From the NCBI RefSeq assembly GCF_001039355.2, contig NW_019775659.1, forward strand, positions 31,704-92,458: a stretch of DNA of 60,755 nt, in the 5' to 3' direction. Both the position numbers and the translations under genes were made by a program. This document shows, piece after piece, positions 37,292 through 46,861 of this stretch. This stretch comes from Lingula anatina (Eukaryota; Brachiopoda; Lingulata; Lingulida; Lingulidae). A model generated the notes under the pieces. The model saw only the letters and a list, made by a program, of their open reading frames with translations. It was not told the origin of the DNA and ran no database searches. Numbering within the stretch: position 1 is the stretch's first letter; the number at the start of each line of letters is the position of its first letter.

Positions 37292-38708
37292 GAGAGAAGA
37301 AAGAATGGATGGAATATTTTTGAAGAAAAGTAGTAATTATATGTATGTATATAATTGAATTGAAAAGTGTTGAGTGAAGCACAAATTTTTGATAAGTGAG
37401 TGTTTAATATGGCAAAAAATTATGCTAAACACACATGTGCAACTATTTTTTTCTCACAACAGCCACTGAGGATGGTAAAATGACAATTTTCAAAATGGCG
37501 GACAAAATGCCCTAACAAGAGTTTCAACACTGACAATTAAAGGAACCTATGTTTTTATTATGCCTTTTCTTATGTTTTTAAGGTTGTAAAATATTTATTC
37601 TTATGTTAACACTGCCATTGTTGGTTGATAGTTTACTGTCAAGCTTGAAAGAAGAGCCAGATGTCAGTCAGTCAAAACGAGGAGTGATAAGATATTTCAA
37701 GTCCTGCTGGATGTGAATTATGAGGAAGAATCAGAGTTATCCTGACCCCAAGCAACCAATGGGGGAATGTCTTTAAATTATTAAAAAGAAATGGATGGAA
37801 TATTTTTGAAGAAAAGAAGGGAGATTACCGTGCATGCTTTCGACTCGTTTCCAAATACCAGCTGACATTGTTCGTCTGCATTGTATTGTTCCCCGTGAAG
37901 CTTTTTCGTCAAATGTTTATATTCTTTCTCATTTTCGTAATGTCCACCGTCAGCGAGACAACAGGCATTTCTAGATGGGTGGTACAAATATAATAACATT
38001 TTAATAATTATTTTAACATTTATTTTATGCGTGGAAAATGAATATTTATCGTAAAATACTATGAACTAATATAAAACGCTGTTTTACTATCTGCATAGTG
38101 ATTTTAAAAGCTTAATTTACATAAACAAAACAATACAAAAATAGTAATACAATTTTTTTTGTGTTACATACAGAACCTACTACTACTACTATTAGTATTA
38201 CTTTTTCAAGTAGGTTGCTTTTCATAAAGATCTTAAAAGGCTGTCTTTTTTATTTTATTAATTATTGAGTAAATTGTGATTGGCAATTAACAAACGTTAG
38301 ATATCTGGGATAGTAGCCTATTTCTTTGTGTCAAATTAATAGTTATTATAAGCCAATCATACTTAAAAATTCTTTCATCAGTATTGCACTATTGACCATT
38401 TATTGCAGTATTTACTTCACGTAGTCGGCTATCCAATTTTAGCCGTCCTAGCTAAGCTCAACATCCCGTGTTTTTTTTACGAAATTTATTTTCTTTTTCG
38501 ATCAAATTGAAAAACTTATCAGGCCCGTGGTAACCAACATTTGAACAAAGCGCCGGGGGCCACTTACGTCAGGGTTTCTTTAAATTTCTCTATGGAACAA
38601 GAGGAGAACTTATAAAGTTGAAAAAGAGTCGCCACATTGAGCTCAAAAACAGAGGCAGCCATTAAGTGCCCTCGAGAGGCAGGAGTGGCGTCATGACGAG
38701 CTCCGAGG
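36126..38708 (-). CDS. ADAM/ADAMTS-like (MIG-17-type) metalloprotease, C-terminal half, 4 exons
   Basis: Extracellular zinc protease fragment. Exons (minus): 38708-38568, 37970-37829, 37194-36987, 36204-36126, with consistent phases (2,0,1), 190 codons open. The first exon begins inside the active-site consensus: SLGARHD gives the last zinc His and following Asp of HExxHxxGxxHD, then GHLMAAS as the Met-turn and LYKFSSCSIEKF closing the catalytic domain. The second and third exons carry the cysteine-rich domain: HGEQYNADEQCQLVFGNES and DGTYCGKGKWCIEGACV, both hallmark ADAMTS/ADAM-CR motifs. The fourth exon adds a Cys-containing tail (DGFYQYYPERCPRQDPQDKK) and no stop. The exon with HExxH is not found upstream, where a MITE fragment (38850-38933) sits. 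The gene is therefore partial or rearranged in this assembly. Confidence 0.72.
37260..37289. repeat. (AC)n microsatellite in the metalloprotease intron
   Basis: Dinucleotide run between exons 37970-37829 and 37194-36987. Confidence 0.9.
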
Positions 38709-38849
38709 CTGGAAAAGAAAATACAATGCACAACATAATTACAATGTGGCATACGTCGTGTCATGAAATATAACATTAACATAGGGACATTTCACAGGTC
38801 GTCTAGGAAACTAAGAAAAGAAGCACTGCTTATTTTTAGAGACAAGGAC

Positions 38850-38933
38850 CCCACTATCATAGATTATAGATCGATCTATCCCTGTGGGTAGTCTCACTGG
38901 ATTACTGTCAGCTTAGCCGGCTTTTAAAAGCGT
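38850..38933. repeat. truncated 'agatcgatct' MITE-like element
   Basis: Matches the first ~85 bp of the elements at 3586 and 42770 (catagattatagatcgatct through ttagccggctt), then breaks off. Confidence 0.75.
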
Positions 38934-39036
38934 CAGCTCCATTCGATGTGTCACATAATGCTACACGCTTGGGTTAGTATACCATGACTGACATGTGACG
39001 ACAACCTTTATTTCTGTTATCTGATCTTCGACTGAC

Positions 39037-39107
39037 CTGTAGACTACTGACAAAAATGACGCGTCTTGCTCTTTCGGTATAATTTCATACAGGAATATAT
39101 CTGTCAA
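39037..39107 (-). other. possible metalloprotease prodomain exon
   Basis: Between an acceptor (tttgacag) and donor (AG|GTCAGT) the minus strand reads IFLYEIIPKEQDASFLSVVY. The YE-hydrophobic-x-P pattern is similar in kind to MYELRHVADDNYHVVRK in the prodomain at 54865-55024. Short and unconfirmed; it would be upstream of the catalytic fragment at 38708. Confidence 0.25.
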
Positions 39108-39193
39108 ACAGCCATAATTTCTTAGAAGCTAAATGACACTCCAAAAAAAGCCCCTCCTAAAAAGATTTATCAAACTTTTTAAAAACATTTCAG

Positions 39194-39281
39194 ATCTTTT
39201 CTAATACCTGAAAAGCCAGCCCTGGACTATGAGAATGTAACGCTCTTTGTCGGCGACAGAAGTTGTCAAAACTACATTTAA
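39194..39281 (+). other. possible orphan terminal exon
   Basis: After the acceptor catttcag a 28-codon frame (LIPEKPALDYENVTLFVGDR, then SCQNYI-stop) ends in TAA that overlaps an AATAAA signal at 39280-39285. The codon pattern looks coding, and a YENV tyrosine motif is present. The rest of the gene is not identified. Confidence 0.28.
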
Positions 39282-39535
39282 ATAAAATCTACTACTGTTC
39301 TACTCTGTTTAAAACAAATTATTCAGTATGCTGAACCAAAAATTTGCCAGCAAATTCAAGAAATCTTACCAAGAAGTGCACTTTCTATCATAAAAGAAAT
39401 TGGAAAATGTGTAATATCTTTTCCTTGTTGCTGCCATGCATGTTACAAAAACTGATATAATTTAATAACTGTCAAAAATTCGTAAAGCTTTGGTTTTCAA
39501 GCAAATACAAAAAAAAAAAAAAAAATGTAAGAAAC

Positions 39536-39764
39536 TAAGACTCCGTTCACAAGAAAAATCTTTTTACTAAAAATCTATTTTCTATTCGCGGTATCTTGTG
39601 ATCACTCCGAGCGCAGCCGAGAATTAATTACAGCTTGGAAGTAACTGGCTTGCGCTGCCAGCAATTACGCCGTGGGGTATTCAGGGCACAGACCGTGATC
39701 ACAAGATATTGCGAATAGAAAATAGATTTTTAGAAAATAGACTTGTCATGTGAACGGAGCCTTA
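39536..39764. repeat. 'ggctccgttcacatg' long-TIR element, copy 2
   Basis: Same element as 9661-9890 in the opposite orientation (taagactccgttcac at the left, gtgaacggagcctta at the right). Confidence 0.88.
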
Positions 39765-39927
39765 TTACTTGCCCCTACTTACAACAGTCTGCAACCTTAA
39801 AGATGCATACAAAGTCAATATTTTGTCACAAAAACCAACCAAATACCAGCATATAGTTTCAAGTAGTATAACTAAGAGAATTACCAAAAAGCATTGTTTA
39901 ATTTTACCCGAAAATGATGTTTGAATG

Positions 39928-40180
39928 GATTTTTCTGCTGGCATTCTAAGCTGTATGTCAATGGGGCAGGAAAGTAGGTCACGAATGTAGGTTAAATTTA
40001 CAACCATAAATTTAAAGAAGGAGCAGTCTAAAGGTCTTTTATGGCTTATCGAGTGATCTATTCAGTTTATCCCTTGGCATGTCAAATTTATTTGAGTCAT
40101 ATAAGAATCTAGTAGAAGTGGTTTACATGTGTTACTGGGAATCCACGCTCCACCGATGCTCGGTTCGTATGTACCTTTAA
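39928..40180. repeat. direct repeat, copy 1
   Basis: About 250 bp (gatttttctgctggcattc to ggttcgtatgtacctttaa) nearly identical to 41576-41818. It also gives a 37-codon open frame on the minus strand in both copies (containing PSNTCKPLLLDSYMTQIN), of unknown meaning. Confidence 0.85.
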
Positions 40181-41575
40181 CCACCGGTTCTACACCCATG
40201 GATGGTAAATTTTTGTTTGAACCAGTAGATTATCAGTAATGTTTGAATTCAGTGGTCCAACATGGCCATTAGATTTTTTTCTATAGGATTTCAAAAGTTT
40301 TCAATTTAATTTAACATTTTTAAAAATGTAACTGTTACATGATGATTCTAAATAAAAAGAAAAAAAGAAAAATACTTTGACAAAATCAAGCTCTTGTTAT
40401 TACTTATATGTAATATGCATTTGAAGTCAAATTTTTACCACAAAACCCAACCAAATGCTACATTGTACCACTAGTTTCATATTTCCAGAAAATGATATTT
40501 GACTAACATTTTATTTCTTTTTGTGCTAAATTTATACATCCCTCAGTTATTTTTGGCAACTAATTTGTATTTATGCTATAGCAGGCACAGCTACATCCAT
40601 ACATTGGAGTGATGATAAACAATGCACACAGTACATTATTTAGCACACTTTTACTAACTAAACAAATGGATAAATAGATTAATTTCCAACTAGAAATTTG
40701 AAGGCACAGTTTTAAAGCTATTTTTGGCTATTAATTTCAGGAAAGTGGTCCAAATGGCCAGTGAGCTGATAAGTTTATGGCTTTTATTAAAATATGCAAC
40801 TATAATCTGTACTCAAAGCTGGGAACAGATTTAAAGCTTTAATAATAAATATAATTATAACAGAAATAATATTCACTAACATTTTTTATAATAATTGTAC
40901 CATAAACAATATGCAGACATTTGAACATGGACAACACAACTTAAATAATGTAAAATAAAACAAATAATGCAATGGCCATTATAATAGAAAATTAAAAGCT
41001 ATAGCTACAACATTTAGATATAGAGCCACATAGAAATTATGTGGTGCAAATATAACAGTGAAAAACAATAAAACAATAACTCTTTGTGATGTGACACTCT
41101 TAAAGGAAAATCAATTTTAGAAACACTCTTATAAATTTCAAAATGTCAAGTACAGTGTAAAGTATCTTTTAAAATTCTAACACTAAAAATTTTTCGATGA
41201 CAGTCTTAAATATTTTTTGCATTGTAATAAATATCATGTTTAATGGTAATAATGCAATAATGAAAAATATTAAACCAAAGAATACCTACGGTGCTGAACC
41301 TGTATAACAATCCATATTTCCGAGAATTTTAAATGCAGCTTAATCCAAATCATCTTTTGAAAATCAATATTCAATATTCATATCTGACCCGAACTGTACC
41401 ATATATGCACTTCAAATACCATATTTTTACCATCTCATCCTGGCATTTCACACTCATCTGCATTTCATATGNTACCCCACACTGTCTGCTCCTGAAATAT
41501 AGGGAACACAATTGTGTCACATCTGACCATCTCAACTACCACAATGTCTTCTAATTGTATGTCACAGTACACAAC
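40181..41575. other. AT-rich spacer between direct repeats, no gene seen
   Basis: Very AT-rich with no convincing ORF. Contains an undetermined base at 41472, so the junction may be an assembly join. Confidence 0.5.
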
Positions 41576-41818
41576 AGATTTTTCTGCTGGCATTCACTGG
41601 GGCAGGAAAGTAGGTCACGGAAGTAGGTTAAATTTACAACTAAAAATTTAAAGAAAGGAGCAGTCTAAAGGTCTTTTATGGCTGATCGAGTGATCTATTC
41701 AGTTTATCCCTTGGCATGTCGAATTTATTTGAGTCATATAAGAATCTAGTAGAAGTGGTTTACATGTGTTACTCGGAATCCACACTCCACTGATGCTAGG
41801 TTCGTATGTACCTTTAAA
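41576..41818. repeat. direct repeat, copy 2
   Basis: Second copy of 39928-40180. It lies just beyond the 3' end of the PPAT fragment, so it may derive from PPAT intron or 3' sequence. Confidence 0.85.
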
Positions 41819-41886
41819 GGTCTAATACTTGTGAAATAATATGAAAGTCAAACCAAAGACACTTTTTCAAACCCACCCAAGTAAAC

Positions 41887-42200
41887 TTATAACTTGTCAA
41901 GGGATAGCTTGTTGGCTATGAGCTCTTCTTTTGTTGGAATGTTTATCCCCATGTAACATGGATACTTAATTGGTGGAGAGGCCTCACGAACATGAACCTA
42001 GAAAAAAGAAAGAAAAAAAGAGTAACCAAATACTTCTTAACCATAATGTAAACCTATTGGCGAAAAATATCATTGCATTACACTGATAAAGAATGCACAT
42101 TACACAGAATTTGTCCTTTGTACTTTACCTCTTTGGCTCCCGATTGCTTTAAAAGTCCCACAGTGGGTGCCATGGTGTTCCCACGAACAATGGAATCATC
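41887..42200 (-). pseudogene. ppat: PPAT (amidophosphoribosyltransferase) fragment, two exons
   Basis: PPAT makes phosphoribosylamine, the first committed step of purine synthesis. Minus-strand exon about 42200-42129 reads DDSIVRGNTMAPTVGLLKQS then GAKE|GTAAAG, the PRPP-binding loop region of the phosphoribosyltransferase domain. Exon 41997 to about 41894 reads [20 protein letters not shown] then [10 protein letters not shown], a highly conserved stretch of PPAT. The frame meets TAA at 41887-41889 unless a weak donor (AA|GTTATA) is used. Upstream, homology stops exactly after DD, at a (GATGATA)n stutter next to the duplicated block that starts at about 42215. All N-terminal exons and the C-terminal end are absent, so this is a gene cut off by a rearrangement. 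Confidence 0.78.
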
Positions 42201-42519
42201 TATCATCTATCATCTAAGAATTAATCACATCATTTTGTAAAGTAGCCGTATGCAATAGTGCTAAGAAAGCGTCGGCAGTGAGTCCAAATGAAATAATTTA
42301 GCATCTTTAAAATGTTAATTTATTAAAGAGACTTGATGAGGGGGGGGGGGGGGGCAAACTTACCCCGGGATCCAACTAGCCCCGGTCTCCCCTATACAGG
42401 GGGTGTGTGGGAAGTACAACTCCATGCATCCGCCACACCCACGCCTAAATTTACTCTCTGATATCAGGGACCTCCTAAGAGTATAGAAAAATTAAGTATT
42501 GCGATCCCCTGCCTTTTGG

Positions 42520-42995
42520 GCTGTATTCCCAGAGTTAGGTCTTAGACCTCATTTCCAGAGATTAGATCGATCTACCTTAGATCGACCTAACTCCCTGGGG
42601 GTTCACGCTAAATAGCTGTCAGCCGGGCGGGCACGAAAGCTAATTACCCCCTTACAGCTTATAGTAGGCGGGACGGACATTTAAGCCAGATTATCTGACA
42701 GTAATCTAGTGAGACTCCCCGCTGGGATAGATCGATATAAAAGCTCTGGGAATACAGCCTTAGACCCTATTTCCATAGATTTTAGATCGATCTATCCCTG
42801 TGGGGAGTTTCAGTAGATTACTGTCAGCTTAGCCGGCTTAAGCGTCTGCCCCGCCCACTGAAAGCTGTAAGGGGGTAATTAACTATGGTGCACGCTCCGC
42901 TGACTGCAATTTAGCGTGAACCCCCAGGTAGTTAGGTCGATCTAAATCTTAATCCCTGGATCGATCTAAATCTCTGGGAATACACCCTTAGAGGT
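42520..42995. mobile_element. pair of 'agatcgatct' elements inserted in the segmental duplication
   Basis: Two ~225-bp elements in inverted tandem, meeting at about 42765. The uninterrupted sequence is present at 21760-21785 (ctgccttttag next to cacgggaaac), so the insertion can be read directly by comparison. Confidence 0.82.
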
Positions 42996-43130
42996 CACGG
43001 GAAACTCGCCAGAAGTATAAAGGTACATGTAGTTTCAAACTGACCTATATGAAACCCAGGGTGCTTTGCGGCCACCACACAAGAAGTATGTGGTATTCTT
43101 ATTTTCACATCGTAGTGTTTTTTCTTCCAG

Positions 43131-43188
43131 GTTGGAGAATGGGGCTGACAGGGATTTGGAACCGGAGGACACGTATGAATCAATATGA
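43131..43188 (+). pseudogene. duplicated last exon of the FYB-like gene
   Basis: After the acceptor ttcttccag the 58-nt exon is identical to 21909-21966, including EPEDTYESI and the TGA. No other FYB-like exons lie nearby, so it is an orphan exon carried along in the segmental duplication. It could still act as an alternative exon for a neighbouring transcript. Confidence 0.85.
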
Positions 43189-44038
43189 GGCTTATAGCTA
43201 CTGTACATTAATGTCAATAGATGTCATCAGTGGAATACAATTTTTTATTCTATATTCGAAAAAAAAACAGGTGCGATTTTTCTGACAGGGAAGCCTCAGC
43301 TGATTTATACCTTGGGCACAGACAATTTAAGGTAATTTACAGAAAAAAACAGTATGTTGAATGCCTTCTTGTGTTTGGTAAAAAAACTGCGAGTGTACAG
43401 ACAATATTTCCCTCTAGATGGATTTCATCCGTAAATATTTTATTCAAATTCTTTTTATATTTTGTTAAAGACGAATTTAGTTAACAGTGCTACATGTGAG
43501 CTACATTAATGAGGCTGACTGACCTAATAAACGGTGCAAGGCAAATACAATTGTCCCAAGGTCTCTTTTCAAAACTAGAGCATCAATATTTTCTCGATTC
43601 AGTTTAATGTTATTTTTAAATTACATAATTTATGAGTCTTGTCATAGACGTTGTATGCAGTGACACAGACCCTTAAGTTGGCGATTAGGGCAATGAGTCG
43701 ACGTTTTCAATTACAAAATTATCAGCCTTTCAGATCGATAATTTTGGGATCATTAAAATTCTATTTTAAGATAGTGTTTGTGGTGCTTTTACGGTATAGA
43801 ATAGAACTGCAGAGTAGCTTGGTTTTCACTTTTGCTACTACGACTCAATGGAAAAAGTCTTAAAAGCAATAGTTAATGGAACAAACTACAATATCTTTAG
43901 AATTTACAGTTTTCCCCATTGAAAAGATTGAGCCATTGGCGTATATGGTTCCGTATTGCAGTGTAAGGTATACGGTATAGCAAGATACATGTACAAAGTG
44001 CTGTACAATACTGTACATGTACGGCACAGTATTGTACA

Positions 44039-44434
44039 GGCCCTCGTTTCACAACGATTTGAGCCAGGCTTTACAAATCCTGGGACTAAATATGTCGGAC
44101 GTACATGAAAGGAAAACAGCCCAATCTTTTAATAGTCCCTCCGCCCGCCTCTTACACGCCTCGCCACACGTCGTCCCTGCGGGATACAGTCATTAAATCT
44201 CGGCTCCGTTCGCCATGTTTATGCCGTAATTTACCGACTTTTAGTTGAGATTGCTGTCTAAAGGCTCCTCCCGAGGAGGCTAGACATCGTCGACTAGCAG
44301 CTAAGAAAAAACGACGTAAGCGACCTTTTAGATTCTTTGTGAAACGGGACTTAGTGACGTAACGACTTAATTACGTTGGTAACCAAGCTCTTAGTCAGGG
44401 AAATCGACTTAAGTTTTTTTGTGAAACGGGGGCC
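44039..44434. mobile_element. 396-bp inverted-end element, insertion defined by an empty site
   Basis: The ends ggccctcgtttcacaa and ttgtgaaacgggggcc are inverted repeats. The related unit B flank at 27790-27800 reads attgtacagcactttgaaa without the insert, so the boundaries are clear. A 1-2 bp duplication (A or AG) is possible at the ends. No ORF of note. Confidence 0.82.
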
Positions 44435-44865
44435 AGCACTTTGAAATCACTGATACGTGTATGTGGCGGTTCTATAAGTAAAGAGGTGAAAAGACAAGTG
44501 CATGACACCGAAGCCTGATGTAAAAAAGTAAATTGTAAATAATAATGAGAAATGGTCCACGTTGTACCATATTAAAAAAGGCACAGTGTGCTCGCTCCTC
44601 CCTCACCCATTCGACCCTTTATGTTACTAAACAAACCAGAGAATGAGATTTTGCCTTGCTTTACTTTCAGCTTCTGTTTTGTTTGCACATTTTTTAAGTA
44701 ATCTGTTTGGTAATTCAAATACCGTAGCTTCACCTTAACCATTCTTTCATGTCACAAGTATTGCAGTATCTAATAAAAACACAGGACTTATTTGATTTTA
44801 GGCTTGTTCTGGTACTTTAATTCATCTACAGGTTATTGCATTTTGGTATTTGGTATCTGTTGATT

Positions 44866-45010
44866 TTCTTTTGGAAGACGTGTTTTTAATCAGCTCACTC
44901 CCAAATAAGTTTTTCGGTATTTAATTTCAATAATAAACAATTACTATTATGTTGACTTATTAATCTAGATAAGTATATGAAAAGGCGACATCAGCAAAGA
45001 TATTTCAATT
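44866..45010. repeat. stray copy of a FYB-like intron segment
   Basis: Matches 19414-19565, from the intron after coding exon 2 of the FYB-like gene (ctcactcccaaataagtttt, ggcgacat..agcaaagatat). It is inserted in the 3' flank of WxxW copy C where copies A and B have none. Confidence 0.85.
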
Positions 45011-45069
45011 GTAACGATAAAAACAAGAAGCCATGTGCAAGTAGTGTTCGTTCCAGAACTTAAATTCTT

Positions 45070-46805
45070 CTATGGGCACAGGAAGCGGACCTCGTAGTCC
45101 TTGCAAGACTGTCCGGAGGCCTGATCCGCATTGACGCAAACGAGACCCTCAGAAGGAGTGCACTTGTTTTTGAAAACCTGCCCGGTTTGGTCCCATGGCT
45201 GCTCGGTGGATTTTTCACGACATTGGATGTCGATAGGCTCGTGGCTGTTGCACTGGAACAAAAGGAGTGTATAAATTTAAATGGAAAAAAAGAAAAGAAA
45301 AGAGAAAAAAGAAGAGAAAAATATAAGAAAAACAAGACAATTGCTTAAAGATAGCATCATTTTCTTGTATTCGTATATGGACATCAAAATCAGATCAAAT
45401 GCATTGTGGGCTATTTTGTTTCAAAAGTTTCAGTTCTTTGTGGACTGAAAACGCACTTTAAACCGAGGAAAAAATATGATATTAATAAGAAAAAATCATG
45501 CTTTGTGTAGTGCTACAGTTAATTGGATACAAATGGTAAATAGATAATAGTCTACATAAAAATGGGATTGTTGTTTTAAAATTTACAGGGTAGATCATAA
45601 TAAGGCAATGGAACAGCAATTAATTAAGTAAATGCGAGAAAATAGCAATACCGGGTTGTGCCCTGTTGGTCCGACGTTCTCCCAATCTCCGGTAGCAGTG
45701 GGAATGTCTCTGTTCAGCCAGTTCGTCCAGCGTGCGTTTCCGCATGTCGTGCAAGTTCCTAAAAGACAATTACAATCCCATTATAGCCATAAACAGTAAC
45801 TAGTAACGCCGTAACTGGAAGAGAGTAAAAAAAAGATATATATTGAAAGTAAAAGTGCTTTTCCTGTACTTGTATATACATATGTGACAAAAAGAAATAA
45901 AAAACAGCAGTCATTTTACCCCGACCGGTTTCATCGCATCTTCAGGGGGTTTGTTGGATCGACCAAAATAAACAAACCCACTGAAGATGCGATGAAACCG
46001 GTCGGGGTAAAATAACTGCTCTTTTTTAATTTCTTTCTGTCACATATATACTGCATATTGAGACGTTTCCGTGAATATCCTGTGAATATCACAGGACAAA
46101 TACTGCAACAAACCAAAATAAATAGAATGTAGCTGTGCTATCTTAGTGTTGCGTTGTGCTATCGTAGTGTTGCGTGAGCGTGGCATGTGACATTTTTTCA
46201 ATTTGTCATCTTATTTGTTCATTTCATGTCACCTCCTCGCGTCTGTTACAGTCTATAACTAACGCGTGGAAAGAAGACAAACTAATGTCTGCGTTCAAAA
46301 GTCAACAGAGTAATCAACCGATGAATGAAAAATGATGTAAAAAGCACCACAGACTCTTAGATTTTCATTGTTCCCACCGAGTTTTCATGTTATCAGGCTC
46401 ACTCTGTTACCTTTTTGAGTTTTAAATACTGTTGGTCTTGCCTGAAACAGTATGGGGTGTTAATGTACACTTTGGAAGTGCGTTTCTTATTGGCGTTAAA
46501 ATACCTATAACAACTGGTATAGCATACATTCGCTACAATTTGCACCTACCCAATCACCATACCACTAACGCTACTTTTCCTCTGTTCCGGCACGCGGACG
46601 CACGCACCTACACATATACGAGTATTATGCACACGTGCACACACACACGCGCGCGTACATACTGTATACACGCGGGGAGAGAGGGTTCAATTCCATTCGA
46701 AATTTTAAAGTGTCACAGTACTCCGCCGCAATGTTTACAAGCCTGTGGTTCAGAGACGAGGCGGATAAGCTTAATATTTCCATATTGTACCAAGTAATGA
46801 ATTTA

Positions 46806-46861
<56 letters not shown>

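Larger units (their letters stand above)
42215..43445. repeat. segmental duplication of 21475-22235 (FYB-like 3' region)
   Basis: Follows the plus strand of 21475-22235 nearly base for base (atcacatcattttgtaaagt onward), interrupted by an inserted pair of MITE-like elements at about 42520-42993 that is absent from the original. Confidence 0.88.
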
